From Earliella scabrosa (Eukaryota; Basidiomycota; Agaricomycetes; Polyporales; Polyporaceae): a stretch of 64,000 nt of DNA. A program made the position numbers and the translations under genes. Every line of letters starts with the position of its first letter. Position 1 is the first letter of the stretch. The notes under the pieces were generated by a model, which did no database searches, had not been told where the DNA came from, and worked only from the letters and a program-made list of their open reading frames with translations. Where the stretch lies: positions 2,046,001 to 2,110,000 of the forward strand of contig JABYQQ010000006.1 in the NCBI GenBank assembly GCA_022605405.1. Reading direction: 5' to 3'. Below are positions 45,937 through 55,389 of the stretch, one piece after another.

Positions 45937-46516
45937 TGTTGAACTTAGGGTTATCCGGCACTGTCTGGACCGATATGTCCCCATATGGACTTGTGGCTAT
46001 GCATTCACATGACGCACAGCATGGGCTACGCTTCTTCGTTACTATATATAGATAACTCTGCATCTGTACGATAGTTCCTTCTTTCCGGACTTTACCTCTA
46101 CGTACCAGTGCGTTCTACAATGTTCCGGATAGTTCCAGACCTTATGTCTGACTCAGACTTGGTGCTCATCCTCGTGTCATACTGACTCATCCTCGCACCA
46201 TAGCCTCGTATGCCTCTTACTCATTGTCTTGTGGCTAACATGTGACTGCTTTCTACGCTTACTCAGCTACCTTCCCTCCCTCTATATGAGCAGCTCACAT
46301 TTCGCCTCTGCTCTTCAGTCGTTCGCTCACTGACTGAAGAGTAAGTATCCTACATACATATGCCTTCTACTTACTTACTGACTAAGTAGTTGTAGTCTCT
46401 CTCTGTTCGACTTACAGGTACTTATCTATGCAATATAGTCGTTCGCTCACTGACTGAAGATCTCTCTCTGTTCGACTTACAGTCGGCTCCCAGCCTTCCA
46501 GGTCTGAAGTTCATCA
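45937..46516 (+). mobile_element. Possible third LTR (solo or fragment)
   Basis: Starts TGTTGAAC exactly where satellite similarity stops. It carries two TATA-like boxes (ctatatatag 46041; ctctatatgag 46280) and the A-intron-B-spacer-A-B arrangement at 46319-46482 seen in the two other LTRs. A candidate end GTTCATCA lies at 46516. No target duplication is seen, so the limits are tentative and it may be a truncated copy. Confidence 0.45.
46319..46482 (+). repeat. Intron-containing unit followed by its spliced copy (third LTR type)
   Basis: A (46319-46340), GT..AG block with gtaagt donor and ctgac branch (46341-46395), B (46396-46417), spacer gtac..atag (46418-46438), A again (46439-46460) directly joined to B again (46461-46482). 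Both A and both B copies are identical (22 bp each). Confidence 0.85.
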
Positions 46517-48958
46517 CTTACTTAGGTACATCAGGGAACCGCGCAAGCAACGATCATGGCTGATAATGGCCGCCGAACCTCTGGCATGTATTATAGGCGC
46601 TCGTCGAGACGACGAACAATGGTAGAGGGTTGTCGAGCCCGACGCTATTCGGTAGACCGTGCTCGGGCGCGCGCATGTTATCTAGAGATAAGTGGAGCCC
46701 GAGGATATTCTGTAAGGCGTCGACAGAACAGCGTCGAGCCCGAATTTGAATGGTCAAAATGACACGAACATGAACAATCTCGTACTGGACATCATGGCGA
46801 GGAGCGCATGCCATAAGAGTGGGGGGCATAGCGCAGGTTCAGGATGTCTCAAACAGCAATAAGGAGCATATATTATATTTGAGAGCTTGTGACAAGCCCA
46901 TGCAGCGAATACATCATCTGTCATTTTGCAAGTACGTCGACCCAGCACAGTGCTTATGCTCAGGCGGCTCGGGAATCCTCATCGTGACTGTACAGATTCC
47001 TCGCACTCCCAGGGGGTGTTCCATGTGTACTGTTTAACACGTATGCCAGTGGATACTCATCTCACCATGCCCAAACCCCGTGCTCTATGCCACCTCCAGT
47101 GTCCTTGGTGGTGTCCTTGCTAGTCATAGCAGTATAATTGGCTCCCGGCTACCGTCTTGAGTTACAGTAGAATGGATGCGCTAGTCAAGGAGAAGCTTAT
47201 GGAAAGCGACGAGAAGAGGATGAGATGAGCGATGCCGTAAGCGAGTGAAGATGTATCCAATTTGAAGAATAAGGGTGTGAGGGCACTCAGGCTGCATAGC
47301 AGAGAGGGCGAAAATCGGCCAAGTGCTAGACGCCCGTTGGGCGAGTCGTGATGTCATCCTGCCACTGTCGGGCAGGTCAGGACAGGTCTTCTGCTTCCCC
47401 CAATGCCCCGCCCATAAATTCGCCCTTTCACCTTTCGCTCCCCTCTTGCTCTTCTCCCTGTGTCCACCATGTCTATTCCTTCTCTCCTGCAGCCCCTCCG
47501 CGACCAGATTCAAGTCCGATAGGACAGCAGCCGATGCTGAATGAGAATATAGGTCCGTATATGCTGTCTATCTCGTTCACGCTGACCTACATCATTGCTA
47601 AATCGTGACTATATGCGTGTTGTAAGCGCATATAGATGGTCCCGTTTTGTGCTGATCTACTAGAGCCCGTCTGAAGGTATGTCTTCACCTAGCGTCCGCC
47701 CGCATTTCGTCCACTCATGTGTTTGAGCTCGTCTCGTGTGTGCCTTTGCTTGTGCCCATCTAGGCAAGTCTCTCTTATGCATCTCGGCAGGATCCCACTC
47801 TCCTCGCATCCATCTGCCCGCTCCTGTCAATCTCGTGCGCACTCTTGCTCCCCCACATCTGTCTGCGCTGGTCTTCGCGAATCTTGGGCCGCTGTCCCTC
47901 GTGCCGCGTCGTCTTGTGATCGTCGCTTGTCCTCTTGCGTGTCTGCTTGTGCTTGTCTCGCCCTCTCGCGCTCATCTCATCTCATCCCATCCCCGCTTGT
48001 GCTCGTCCTGCAGCCGCTTACCGGGTTTTCTCTCTGATCAAGCTATTTCCGCATTAGTGAGTTCATATTGCCCCTACTCACCGAGCTGTCTTCATGCCTA
48101 GACTGGCCCGCTGTTGCTTGCTTGCATGTAATCAGTACCGCCATTTCCTCAATATATTTGTGATTAATCTCTTATTTTTTCCGAGCATGGTCTGAGTGGT
48201 ATCACCGAATTCTATTCGCTGTGAATGCATTGGTTGAGCCGGGGATATGACCACCCGCTATAGAACACATCATATGTGATGGAATGTTGTTGGGCACAAT
48301 AGAACGTCACTCGGGCCTCTGTAGTGGATCGTCAAGCCCGCCCACCTTCTATCGAGTATGATAGAGAGCGCCCGTGGGCTCTATCATACACTACCATAGA
48401 CCACGCGAGTTATGACAGAGAACCGTCACACACGTCGCCTTTCTAGCACTCTCTACTAGGGTAAGGCAAGGTCCATCGTGGAAAGAATTCACTTTACGGA
48501 TCCTATCATGCTCGAAGGGTTCTGTCATCTATGACCGTACTCAGTGCCGGTTCCCTGATGTAAGGGGACTTCACTACGGAGGGAGGAACAGATGATGGAA
48601 AAGAGGGAGAGGGAGAGTTGATGAAGTACGCACCTCGAGAGCCCGCGGCAGCGAACGGGCCATGCTGGGCAGCTGAATAAGACCAATGGCGCAATCATCA
48701 GAAGCTGCTTGACATCAGCGTCGCGTCCGGGCATATCGCGCAGAGCGCTAGAAAGATAAGAGTTGATTACCTGTGTTGGTATATGTCTGGTAAGAGTGCC
48801 ACCAGAGCTGGTGAATCATTGACATCTCCACCAGCACTGATGATAAGTGACCAAGCGCTTGTCATAATGGAATATTTATCGCCAGTCAGGCGCTTATATT
48901 ATCAAGTTCACCTGTACTGAACCTAATCACCCGCACTTACCTGACGCCGTCCCTTTTG
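46517..48958. other. Non-coding, no supported gene
   Basis: 46600-46745 contains repeated gtcgagcccga-type motifs; related gggctc/agcccg pieces are near 48320. A perfect 11-bp inverted repeat (gtatgatagag/ctctatcatac) is at 48356-48389. 47350-48100 is pyrimidine-rich with short frames only. Confidence 0.4.
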
Positions 48959-49139
48959 CTGATGCTTGGGGTAGTTGGTTCGAGGTGCACGAGCATTTAT
49001 TTTGCTGGCAAGCGCGCGGTCGGGAGTTCGAATCCCGGTCAACGCACTGCATTCACGCGGATACATCTGTTCTCAGCGGATGTATCCGCAAAGACGATCG
49101 AACGTCTAGTGGATACATCTGGTTCACTGAGAACCTACC
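48959..49139 (+). mobile_element. tRNA-derived SINE, copy 2
   Basis: The head tgatgcttggggtagttggt contains an A-box-like tagttggttcg. The B-box agttcgaatcc is at 49025-49035 within a good T-arm (cgggagttcgaatcccg). The body has gcggatacatc/gcggatgtatccgc/gacgatcga, and the end ctgagaacctacc is identical to that of copy 1. Compared with copy 1 it has an extra gcggatacatctgttctca stretch. Confidence 0.7.
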
Positions 49140-49420
49140 ATCCACACGGCGCTTTGATGCAGAATTTTGCACACAACCCCGATTATGATCGATCGCATAC
49201 CATTCCGTATAGCAGCAATAGTCGCGGAGTGGCGAATTTGCGACCTGATTCATATCCCACCCTATTAGTACTTGTTTGGAGACCTGTCCATTAAAGTCTC
49301 CAGGGAACAGAAAGTAAACCGGAACACAATAGTCGTAATCAGATGATAGAGCATGTAGAATCAAACTGCAGTGAAAGCTCCCCAAGCACACACTTCCGGA
49401 GTCCCAGGTAGCGATCAACA

Positions 49421-49963
49421 CTACAATACGATAGGATTGTAGCGATCCGAACCAGGAGGCAATGTGAGATCGATGATCTCGCTGGTGGCGGAGCCCCCGC
49501 CGACTGTTGAAGCTGACACGGAGCGGACGGTCGAGGGTCCGCGGGGAGGGGAGGAGTCCGAGCGCACTGTCTCGGCTACGGCTGAGGTTGCCGGCGGTAG
49601 TTGCCAGGGAAGGGGTGGTGAGGATAAGAGAGAGAGAAGCGGAGATGACGCTGGGTCTTCGTCGTCGTAAAACCAACTGGTGACCCATTCGAACTTCTTC
49701 GGCCATCCTTCATAAGGCGTCTTGGAGTGTGTGCACTAAAAGGTGGGCGGTCTCAGAGCATTATAGCCAGAATCAGTAATAGAATCTCTTACCTCGATGT
49801 ACTTGCACCCATACATCAGCAGGTTAACCCGCTCGCACGTTCGAATGAGAAGGGACTTCGCGCATAGCGCGCAGGAGTAGTGCTCTTTGAGTGGGATGGT
49901 GTAGACTCTGCGGCGCTGCATGATGGTGCGATGCGATGAGTGCACCAAGGGGCAGGTGTTCAT
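49421..49963 (-). CDS. Unassigned 161-aa Cys-containing protein
   Basis: Exon 1 (49963-49793) starts MNTCPLVHSSHRTIMQRRRV and ends LLMYGCKYIE. The intron (49736-49792, gtaaga..ttag) is followed by exon 2 (49735-49421): CTHSKTPYEGWPKKFEWVTS, then WFYDDEDP and a Pro/Ser-rich tail ending IIDLTLPPGSDRYNPIVL. Both exons are multiples of three. HYSCALCAKSLLIRTCE with later GCKYIEC may form a small metal site. The frame is open upstream of the chosen ATG, so the start may lie further 5'. Family unknown. Confidence 0.6.
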
Positions 49964-50564
49964 AGATAGATATATGGGGATGTAGACGCCATGAGACTCC
50001 GTCCACCCAAACAGGGTAAGACACACGATGGGTCAGAGCTCGCCCGATCTGATCAGACCGCGTGGCAATGCTGTCATAGTCAGAAGCAGAAATACCCGAT
50101 GTTCATAAGCTCTGTTAGCTGAGAGCTCTAACATACAGTTAAAAGGCGCGGGGCCAGAGGTGGCCGGCACCAAGCCTTGGATTACGATTGATGAGGGTAC
50201 CGAAGAAATCGTTCTTTAGGGGGCGACATTGGCATTTAGACGCCAAACGCCTTTTCGACCCCGTGGGAATATATTTCACATTCCGCTTACCTGTGGCTTT
50301 TGATGACATCAGCGCACATAACTGATCACATAAGCCAAAGTAACAATTTTGCTTATACCCAAACCCTGTGATAGGGTTAAGGTGGGCGTTCTACCGGCGT
50401 TCGTAGGGTCTCCTGTGGCGCTCGTGTTACCGGAGTTGCTTACCTTCGGCTGTATACTTTCGCAATAGCTTTCAACCTTACTGTATATAGAGACGATGTT
50501 ATGCTATATAGACTCGCGCTTGGGCTTGTGCTAAGGGTAGTCCGCTACTAGCAAACAGTACAGT
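49964..50564. other. Intergenic region
   Basis: No gene; A/T-rich patches near 50290-50500, TATA-like 'gtatatagag' at 50483. Confidence 0.35.
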
Positions 50565-53152
50565 TCAGTCCGCATCAACGAGGTACTTCTCGCACTCGCG
50601 CATGAAGATTCTTGTGAACGGTAGCGTAAGACGATGTCCGCCGAGAACCGATCTCCACTTCTTCCCGTTATTCAGCGTGCCCCACCCAGATCTGATCTCC
50701 TTTTGTCGACTGCGAAACCACTCCTCATCCCACGCGCTCCAGATGCCATTGTTCATGCCTGAGTTGTACCAGTAATTCAGCCGGGGCCACCACGATGCAT
50801 CCTCCGTCTGCCCGGCTTGTTCTGCAATCAGTAGTCAGCTGTTGTCTTCTCATAATCCACAAACCTTCTCTTACCAGTGTACATGCGATGCACCCCCATC
50901 AGTATGTCCTCCTCATCCCGGGTGAGAACATTGTCGACATAAAATACGTCGTTCTCACCGGCGACGATCGTACTGTGGTAGCGCGATTCCGTCGAGGGTC
51001 CGCTGAGAACGCTCTCCATTACGTCGTGCTTCAAGTCGGGATCGCATGCGAGGAATTCTCTGACCAGTCTCCAGGCAATTCCTCCCGCCATGAGTGCAGC
51101 GCGAATAGGACGACGGCGAATGATGTTCAGGACCTTCCGTTGGTAAACTTCGTAGTCCTTCTTGGTCATCTTGACGCCTTCTCGACGATAGCGAGGGAGT
51201 GCATACCGTCGGAGACTTGGATCTTCCTCCCGTTTCACAGCGTGATCCGCCAGCTGGAGAGTATGGAATGGCAATCCGACCTCACAGAGAGCTGCCGCGG
51301 CGTCGACATTGGTACTGATCGAATGGTTCCGAATGATGTACAACACCGTTGCCGCGTTCGTCCCGAGGATCCAATGTGGATCGCTGGGTCGCTGGGCTGC
51401 GAATTGTACGAAATACAGCTGGAAGTTCGCCAAAGTTGTCGCTGGCGCGAGCTGTATCCGCAAGCGACTTCTCCAGCTCAGCGGACGGTGAATGTAGTGG
51501 GCGGATTGCTGTGAAAGATCCCAGCAGTCACGCGTCGCGTCGCAGTAGGGGGTCTCAGCCAACATCGCGCCAATCCAACCTGCGCAAGTGCGAAGTAGGT
51601 CGCCGTCGTTGTGGAGATCCTCGCGCTTGAGTCCGAGCACCTTGTGAGCGGTTGCCTCGTACTTCTGGTAGTCCACGCCTGGAGCAGGATGCATCACGGC
51701 GTGCACACCGTAGTATGCGCTCACGACGGACAGATCGTGGGTGAGCTCCACCGCAGGTACATTGAGGTGAGGGTACAGGTACTCCACATCCTCGGCGAAG
51801 CCTTCTTCGAGGAGCGGCCACTCAGAGTGGTTCCTCCAGGCAGCTGCTGAGACTTCGCTTTGCCCTTCGTTGATACCTGCCACTGGCTGTGGAATCAGGT
51901 CCCACTCGTTGAAGACGAAATTGAAGTATCGGCAGCGAGCGGGGTAGTGATCCCAAATGCCCGGCACGGCCTCGCTGTGCACCTCCAGGCGAATGTCGAA
52001 GTCCGCCCAACTGGGCTCTGTGTGGTAGCACTCGCCGATCTTGAGCCAGAGATATACCGGAACCCAGGGTGCGGGAGGTCCAGGCGAGATTGCAGCTCGC
52101 AGTCTCCTAATTCGCCGGTGACGTTCCGCGGTACTCTCGGTCGAAATTGCGTGGCGGCAGAGACTCTCCATGCGGCGGACAAACGCTTCAAAGCTCTCGC
52201 GCGGCATCTGAGAATGACCTCTGGGGATGTCGGCGCCGAGTCCTGCCCTGTACGGATGAATACGCTGCTCGCCGTGGTAGAACAGGGTATAATTGTTTGG
52301 GGCGGATTGTAGCGGCGGCGCTCTGTACGCTAGCTCCGCGTCCCGATCTCGCGGAGCAAATTCGCGCATGCGTGGTTCAGCTGCGCAAATCGCTTCGACG
52401 CGCGAGGGATCTTTCCACCGGACGAAGATAGGAATGTAGTGTCTGCGAAGCACGGGCAGATGCGCGAGGCCAGGCCAGGTGGCTGCGTTGATGAATGCCC
52501 CCACGCGAAGCCCGTGCCCGAATTGCGAGATGATAGAGCTCTGCAAGGCGTCGATCCAGGACGCATCGACTCCCTGCCGTGCAAGCTCCGCTATCCACGC
52601 ATGCTCGGGCTCCCCGGGTTTGCGCCAAACAGCGATAGCGAGGGAACACCGCGCTGCCAAAAACATGAACGCTTCCCGCGCGCGGTGTATCGCTCGTCGA
52701 GCGGCGTGCTCGGTGCTGTGCAGCTCGCGATATCTCGTGTCGATCGGCGGTCGCCAGTGAGGGAAGGGGCGCAGGTTGATGTATTCTCGGTCTCGGCTGG
52801 CAGCAGTGAGGAGTATGTCGCTGACGAAGTGCAGGCCCTTCTCCAGACGTGTCCAACTTTTTCTTGTCTCGAGCTCAAGACCCCACTCAACGCTGTATTC
52901 GCGGGGATATCTCGTCGGCGTGAACTCCGAGAACGTACGCCCCAATCGACTGAGTAGGACGTCGTTCGGCGCCGCACCGCGTAACAGATAAGGGGCCTCG
53001 GGCACTTCTGTCCCTAGTCCTTGCGGTCGCTGCATGTCGGACCAGCTTTTCGTTTCGTCGACGTTCACCGCGATGCCCGCAGGGATTTGAATTGCATTGG
53101 GGACGTTCGTGACTGTGTACAGCGTCCTATCTATATCTGTGAAAGAATACAT
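50565..53152 (-). CDS. Large orphan protein, 844 aa
   Basis: Exon 1 (53152-50875) starts MYSFTDIDRTLYTVTNVPNA. A 53-bp intron (50822-50874, gtaagag..gctgac..ttgcag) leads to exon 2 (50821-50565), which reads QAGQTEDASWWPRLNYWYNS and ends MRECEKYLVDAD. Splicing replaces a short read-through tail and removes a stop. Distinctive parts are FGHGLRVGAFINAATWPGLA, VPVYLWLKIGECYHTEPSWA and CRYFNFVFNEWDLIPQPVAG. It is rich in Arg, Trp and Pro with no signal peptide. Proteins of this look are widespread and uncharacterised in agaricomycetes; I recognise no catalytic motif. The long uninterrupted frame with one clean intron supports an intact gene. Confidence 0.75.
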
Positions 53153-53764
53153 GTGTTCCCGCCTACGTTGGATGTCAACGGCGGTGCGACCGTCATCAAA
53201 GATTGGTCTGCCCTACCATTGCTCTGTGCGGTCCATCTTCGTCGTTGTGATCGTTCTGGGGCGTTCTGACGTTGCTCAGTATTCTACTCGAACAGCGTGC
53301 GCCGTGCTTGTAAGACCTACCTGCTTGCGCGACTTCTAGTCAAGAGTGGGGGCGTAGATCCTACCTTTTGCAATCAACGTGGGGACTCGACTGCATTTGT
53401 CAGTCCAATTACCTTTTTGGGGGTTCTTTCCTTATGCTAAGACTGCGTATATCTCCGCGGCGGACAGGGTTCTATTCATTCCAATTATACATGAGTACTT
53501 ATAAAATTGTATCTAACTCGTCTGATTAACCTGACTTGAGGTGCGCGTTCTCTGGGTCTCCGAGATCGCACGAGTTCTTGCGCTTGAGGACTCCAATAGA
53601 CACGTTCTATAGCCGTACAACGTACTATACAACGTGTCTCGGAGTGGCGAAGGGCGAGGGGCGACGGAGACGGCGAGGGGAAACGCGCGCGGCACGGAGG
53701 GGTTGGAAACGAGGGCCAAGGAACACGGGGGGAAGGTGCAGAGTGGCGGCGCGGCAAGCGGTGG
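53153..53764. other. Intergenic, AT-richer than flanks
   Basis: No coding feature. Marks the transition to the GC-rich repeat region. Confidence 0.35.
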
Positions 53765-53970
53765 CGGGGGCGACGACGACGAGAGGGGTGGCGACGGCGA
53801 CGAGAGGGGTGGCGACGGCGGCGAGAGGGGTGGCGACGGCGACGAGAGGGGTGGCGACGGCGACGAGAGGGGTTTCGACGGCGACGAGAGGCGAGTCGAC
53901 GGCGACGAGAGGGGTGACGGCAACGAGGAGAGGGGTGGCGGCGACGAGGAGAGGTGTGGCGGCGACGAGG
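53765..53970. repeat. 21-bp minisatellite, about nine degenerate copies
   Basis: The unit ggcgacggcgacgagagggg plus t recurs from 53770, degenerating toward 53970. Its period is a multiple of three, which keeps Gly/Asp/Glu/Arg-rich and Arg/Pro/Ser-rich frames open on both strands; these are not genes. Confidence 0.85.
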
Positions 53971-54040
53971 GAGGTGGTGGAACGAGGAAGAGAAGTGGAG
54001 ACGCCCGAATGCTGTGCTCCGCGTATCAAATCGGAGTTTC

Positions 54041-54157
54041 GGCAAATGCCGAGGCGCGCACGGACCAAGCGCACGGACCAAGCGCGCACGGACCAAGCGC
54101 GCACGGACCGGCTCGTGGTCCGTGCGCGCTTGGTCCGTGCGCGCCTCGGCATTTGCC
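54041..54157. repeat. Perfect 32-bp inverted repeat (hairpin 1)
   Basis: Arms 54041-54072 and 54126-54157 (ggcaaatgccgaggcgcgca.. and complement). The left arm is followed by three tandem gcgcacggaccaa-type 13-mers. A TATA box starts 7 bp beyond the right arm. Confidence 0.9.
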
Positions 54158-54163
54158 GGGGCA

Positions 54164-54172
54164 CTATATATA
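54164..54172 (+). promoter_or_regulatory. TATA box 1
   Basis: ctatatata just after hairpin 1, followed by pyrimidine-rich sequence and, at 54307, a strong donor gtaagt. This could be the first 5'-UTR exon of the downstream dioxygenase gene or of a separate transcript. Confidence 0.5.
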
Positions 54173-54332
54173 CACGCGCTGCACCGCATTCGGCGCCTCA
54201 TCTCTTCTTCCTTCCTCTTCCATCATCGACACGTGTCGGGTACGTTGTACGGCCCGAGGCGCCTCCGCGATCAACTCAAGACTTTCTCCGTCAACTTCCA
54301 TCGCTGGTAAGTCCCTTCTCGTCGTCTCCCTC

Positions 54333-54570
54333 GCGCGCGCGCGCGTGTGTGTGTGCGGGTGTGCGGGTGCGTGTGCGGGTGTGCGTGCGTGCGCGTGCGT
54401 GCGTGCGCGCGTGCGTGTGCGTGTGCGTGTGCGTGTGCGTGCGTGCGTGCGTGCGTGCGCGCGTGTGCGTGCATGTGCGTGTGTGTGTGTGCGGGGGCGC
54501 GCGTATGTGTACGTGCGTGCAGGCGTGTGTGTGCGTGCGGGCGCGCGGGTACGGGTACGGGTACGTGTGC
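54333..54570. repeat. Alternating GT/GC purine-pyrimidine tract
   Basis: About 240 bp of cgcgcg, gtgtgtgt, gtgcgtgc and gcgggtgc runs, an almost strictly alternating purine-pyrimidine sequence with Z-DNA-forming potential. Confidence 0.85.
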
Positions 54571-55092
54571 GGGTACAGGAGCACGGGTATGGGCGCACGA
54601 GCGCACGGAGGCTAGTGCGCGGTGCGACAGGTGCGGGCGTGGGGGCGAGCGCGGTGGGGGCGAGGGCTCGAGGGCCGTTTGGGGGACAGTCGCAGTAGCT
54701 ACGTTATCCTGTACTCAGGCGCGCATAATACTATAAGGGGGCGAGAGGAGTTGAGTAGAGTCACGCTGCGGCGTTAAAGTTGGCAAAACCCGCAATAAAT
54801 CGAGGACGAGGGAATGTTCAATCGGAACGTGACGTCCGTTCGGCGTGAGGTGGGGAGGTCTCGCCTCACACATGACGGCCCTCTGGCTTTGCCACAGAGG
54901 CTCCAGACCCAGCGACCCCCAGGCAGGGCAATGTTACTGCTAGGTAGGCGGAGGGGCAAAGACTACCTCCGGAAGTTCGAGGAGGGGAAGGTTGTCTATC
55001 ATCAAAGTCCGGACAGGCCCTGCTCGTCGGCGACATTTGCTCCACAGCCCATTCTCCCAGCCAGCGACGCCGCACTCGTCATCGGAGAACGA

Positions 55093-55161
55093 GGCCGAAC
55101 GTCCCTAGCTTTGAGGGCACCGCTCGCCCTCCGGTGCCCTCAAAGCTAGGGACGTTCGGCC
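55093..55161. repeat. Perfect 30-bp inverted repeat (hairpin 2)
   Basis: Arms 55093-55122 and 55132-55161 (ggccgaacgtccctagcttt.. and complement) separated by 9 nt. It lies 65 bp before a TATA box. Confidence 0.95.
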
Positions 55162-55226
55162 CTTGTCGGTCTTAGCTCTGAGCGGACGCTGCCAGGGCGA
55201 ACTCTAACAATCGTCGCTCCTTTAGC

Positions 55227-55233
55227 TATAAAT
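55227..55233 (+). promoter_or_regulatory. TATA box 2
   Basis: tataaat, about 160 bp upstream of the dioxygenase ATG at 55390; pyrimidine-rich leader follows. Confidence 0.55.
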
Positions 55234-55389
55234 CCTCCAAGCTTGAAAGCAAGTCTTCAGGTCGTTCCCCTCTTAACCTCGCCGCTCAACTTCACCGGTT
55301 AGTCTCCTCCCCGCTCCCTCCTACTACGCCCTTGTACTAATCCTCCATCGTTTCCGAAGCATACGTCGCTCTTCCTCCTCCTCAATATT

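Noticed and set aside
40284..46063. Dozens of 64-156-codon frames on both strands
   Set aside because: They are shadows of the satellite array; 262 bp is not a multiple of three, so each unit re-creates the same short frames in rotating phase, with no splice or motif support.
45937..46516. Complete LTR with target duplication
   Set aside because: The flanking 5-mers do not match (cctcc versus cttac), so only a tentative LTR call is made.
53485..54201. 238-codon Arg/Pro/Ser-rich minus frame and overlapping plus frames of over 350 codons
   Set aside because: Low-complexity products of the 21-bp minisatellite, hairpin and GT/GC tract, all open because of repeat period and GC content.
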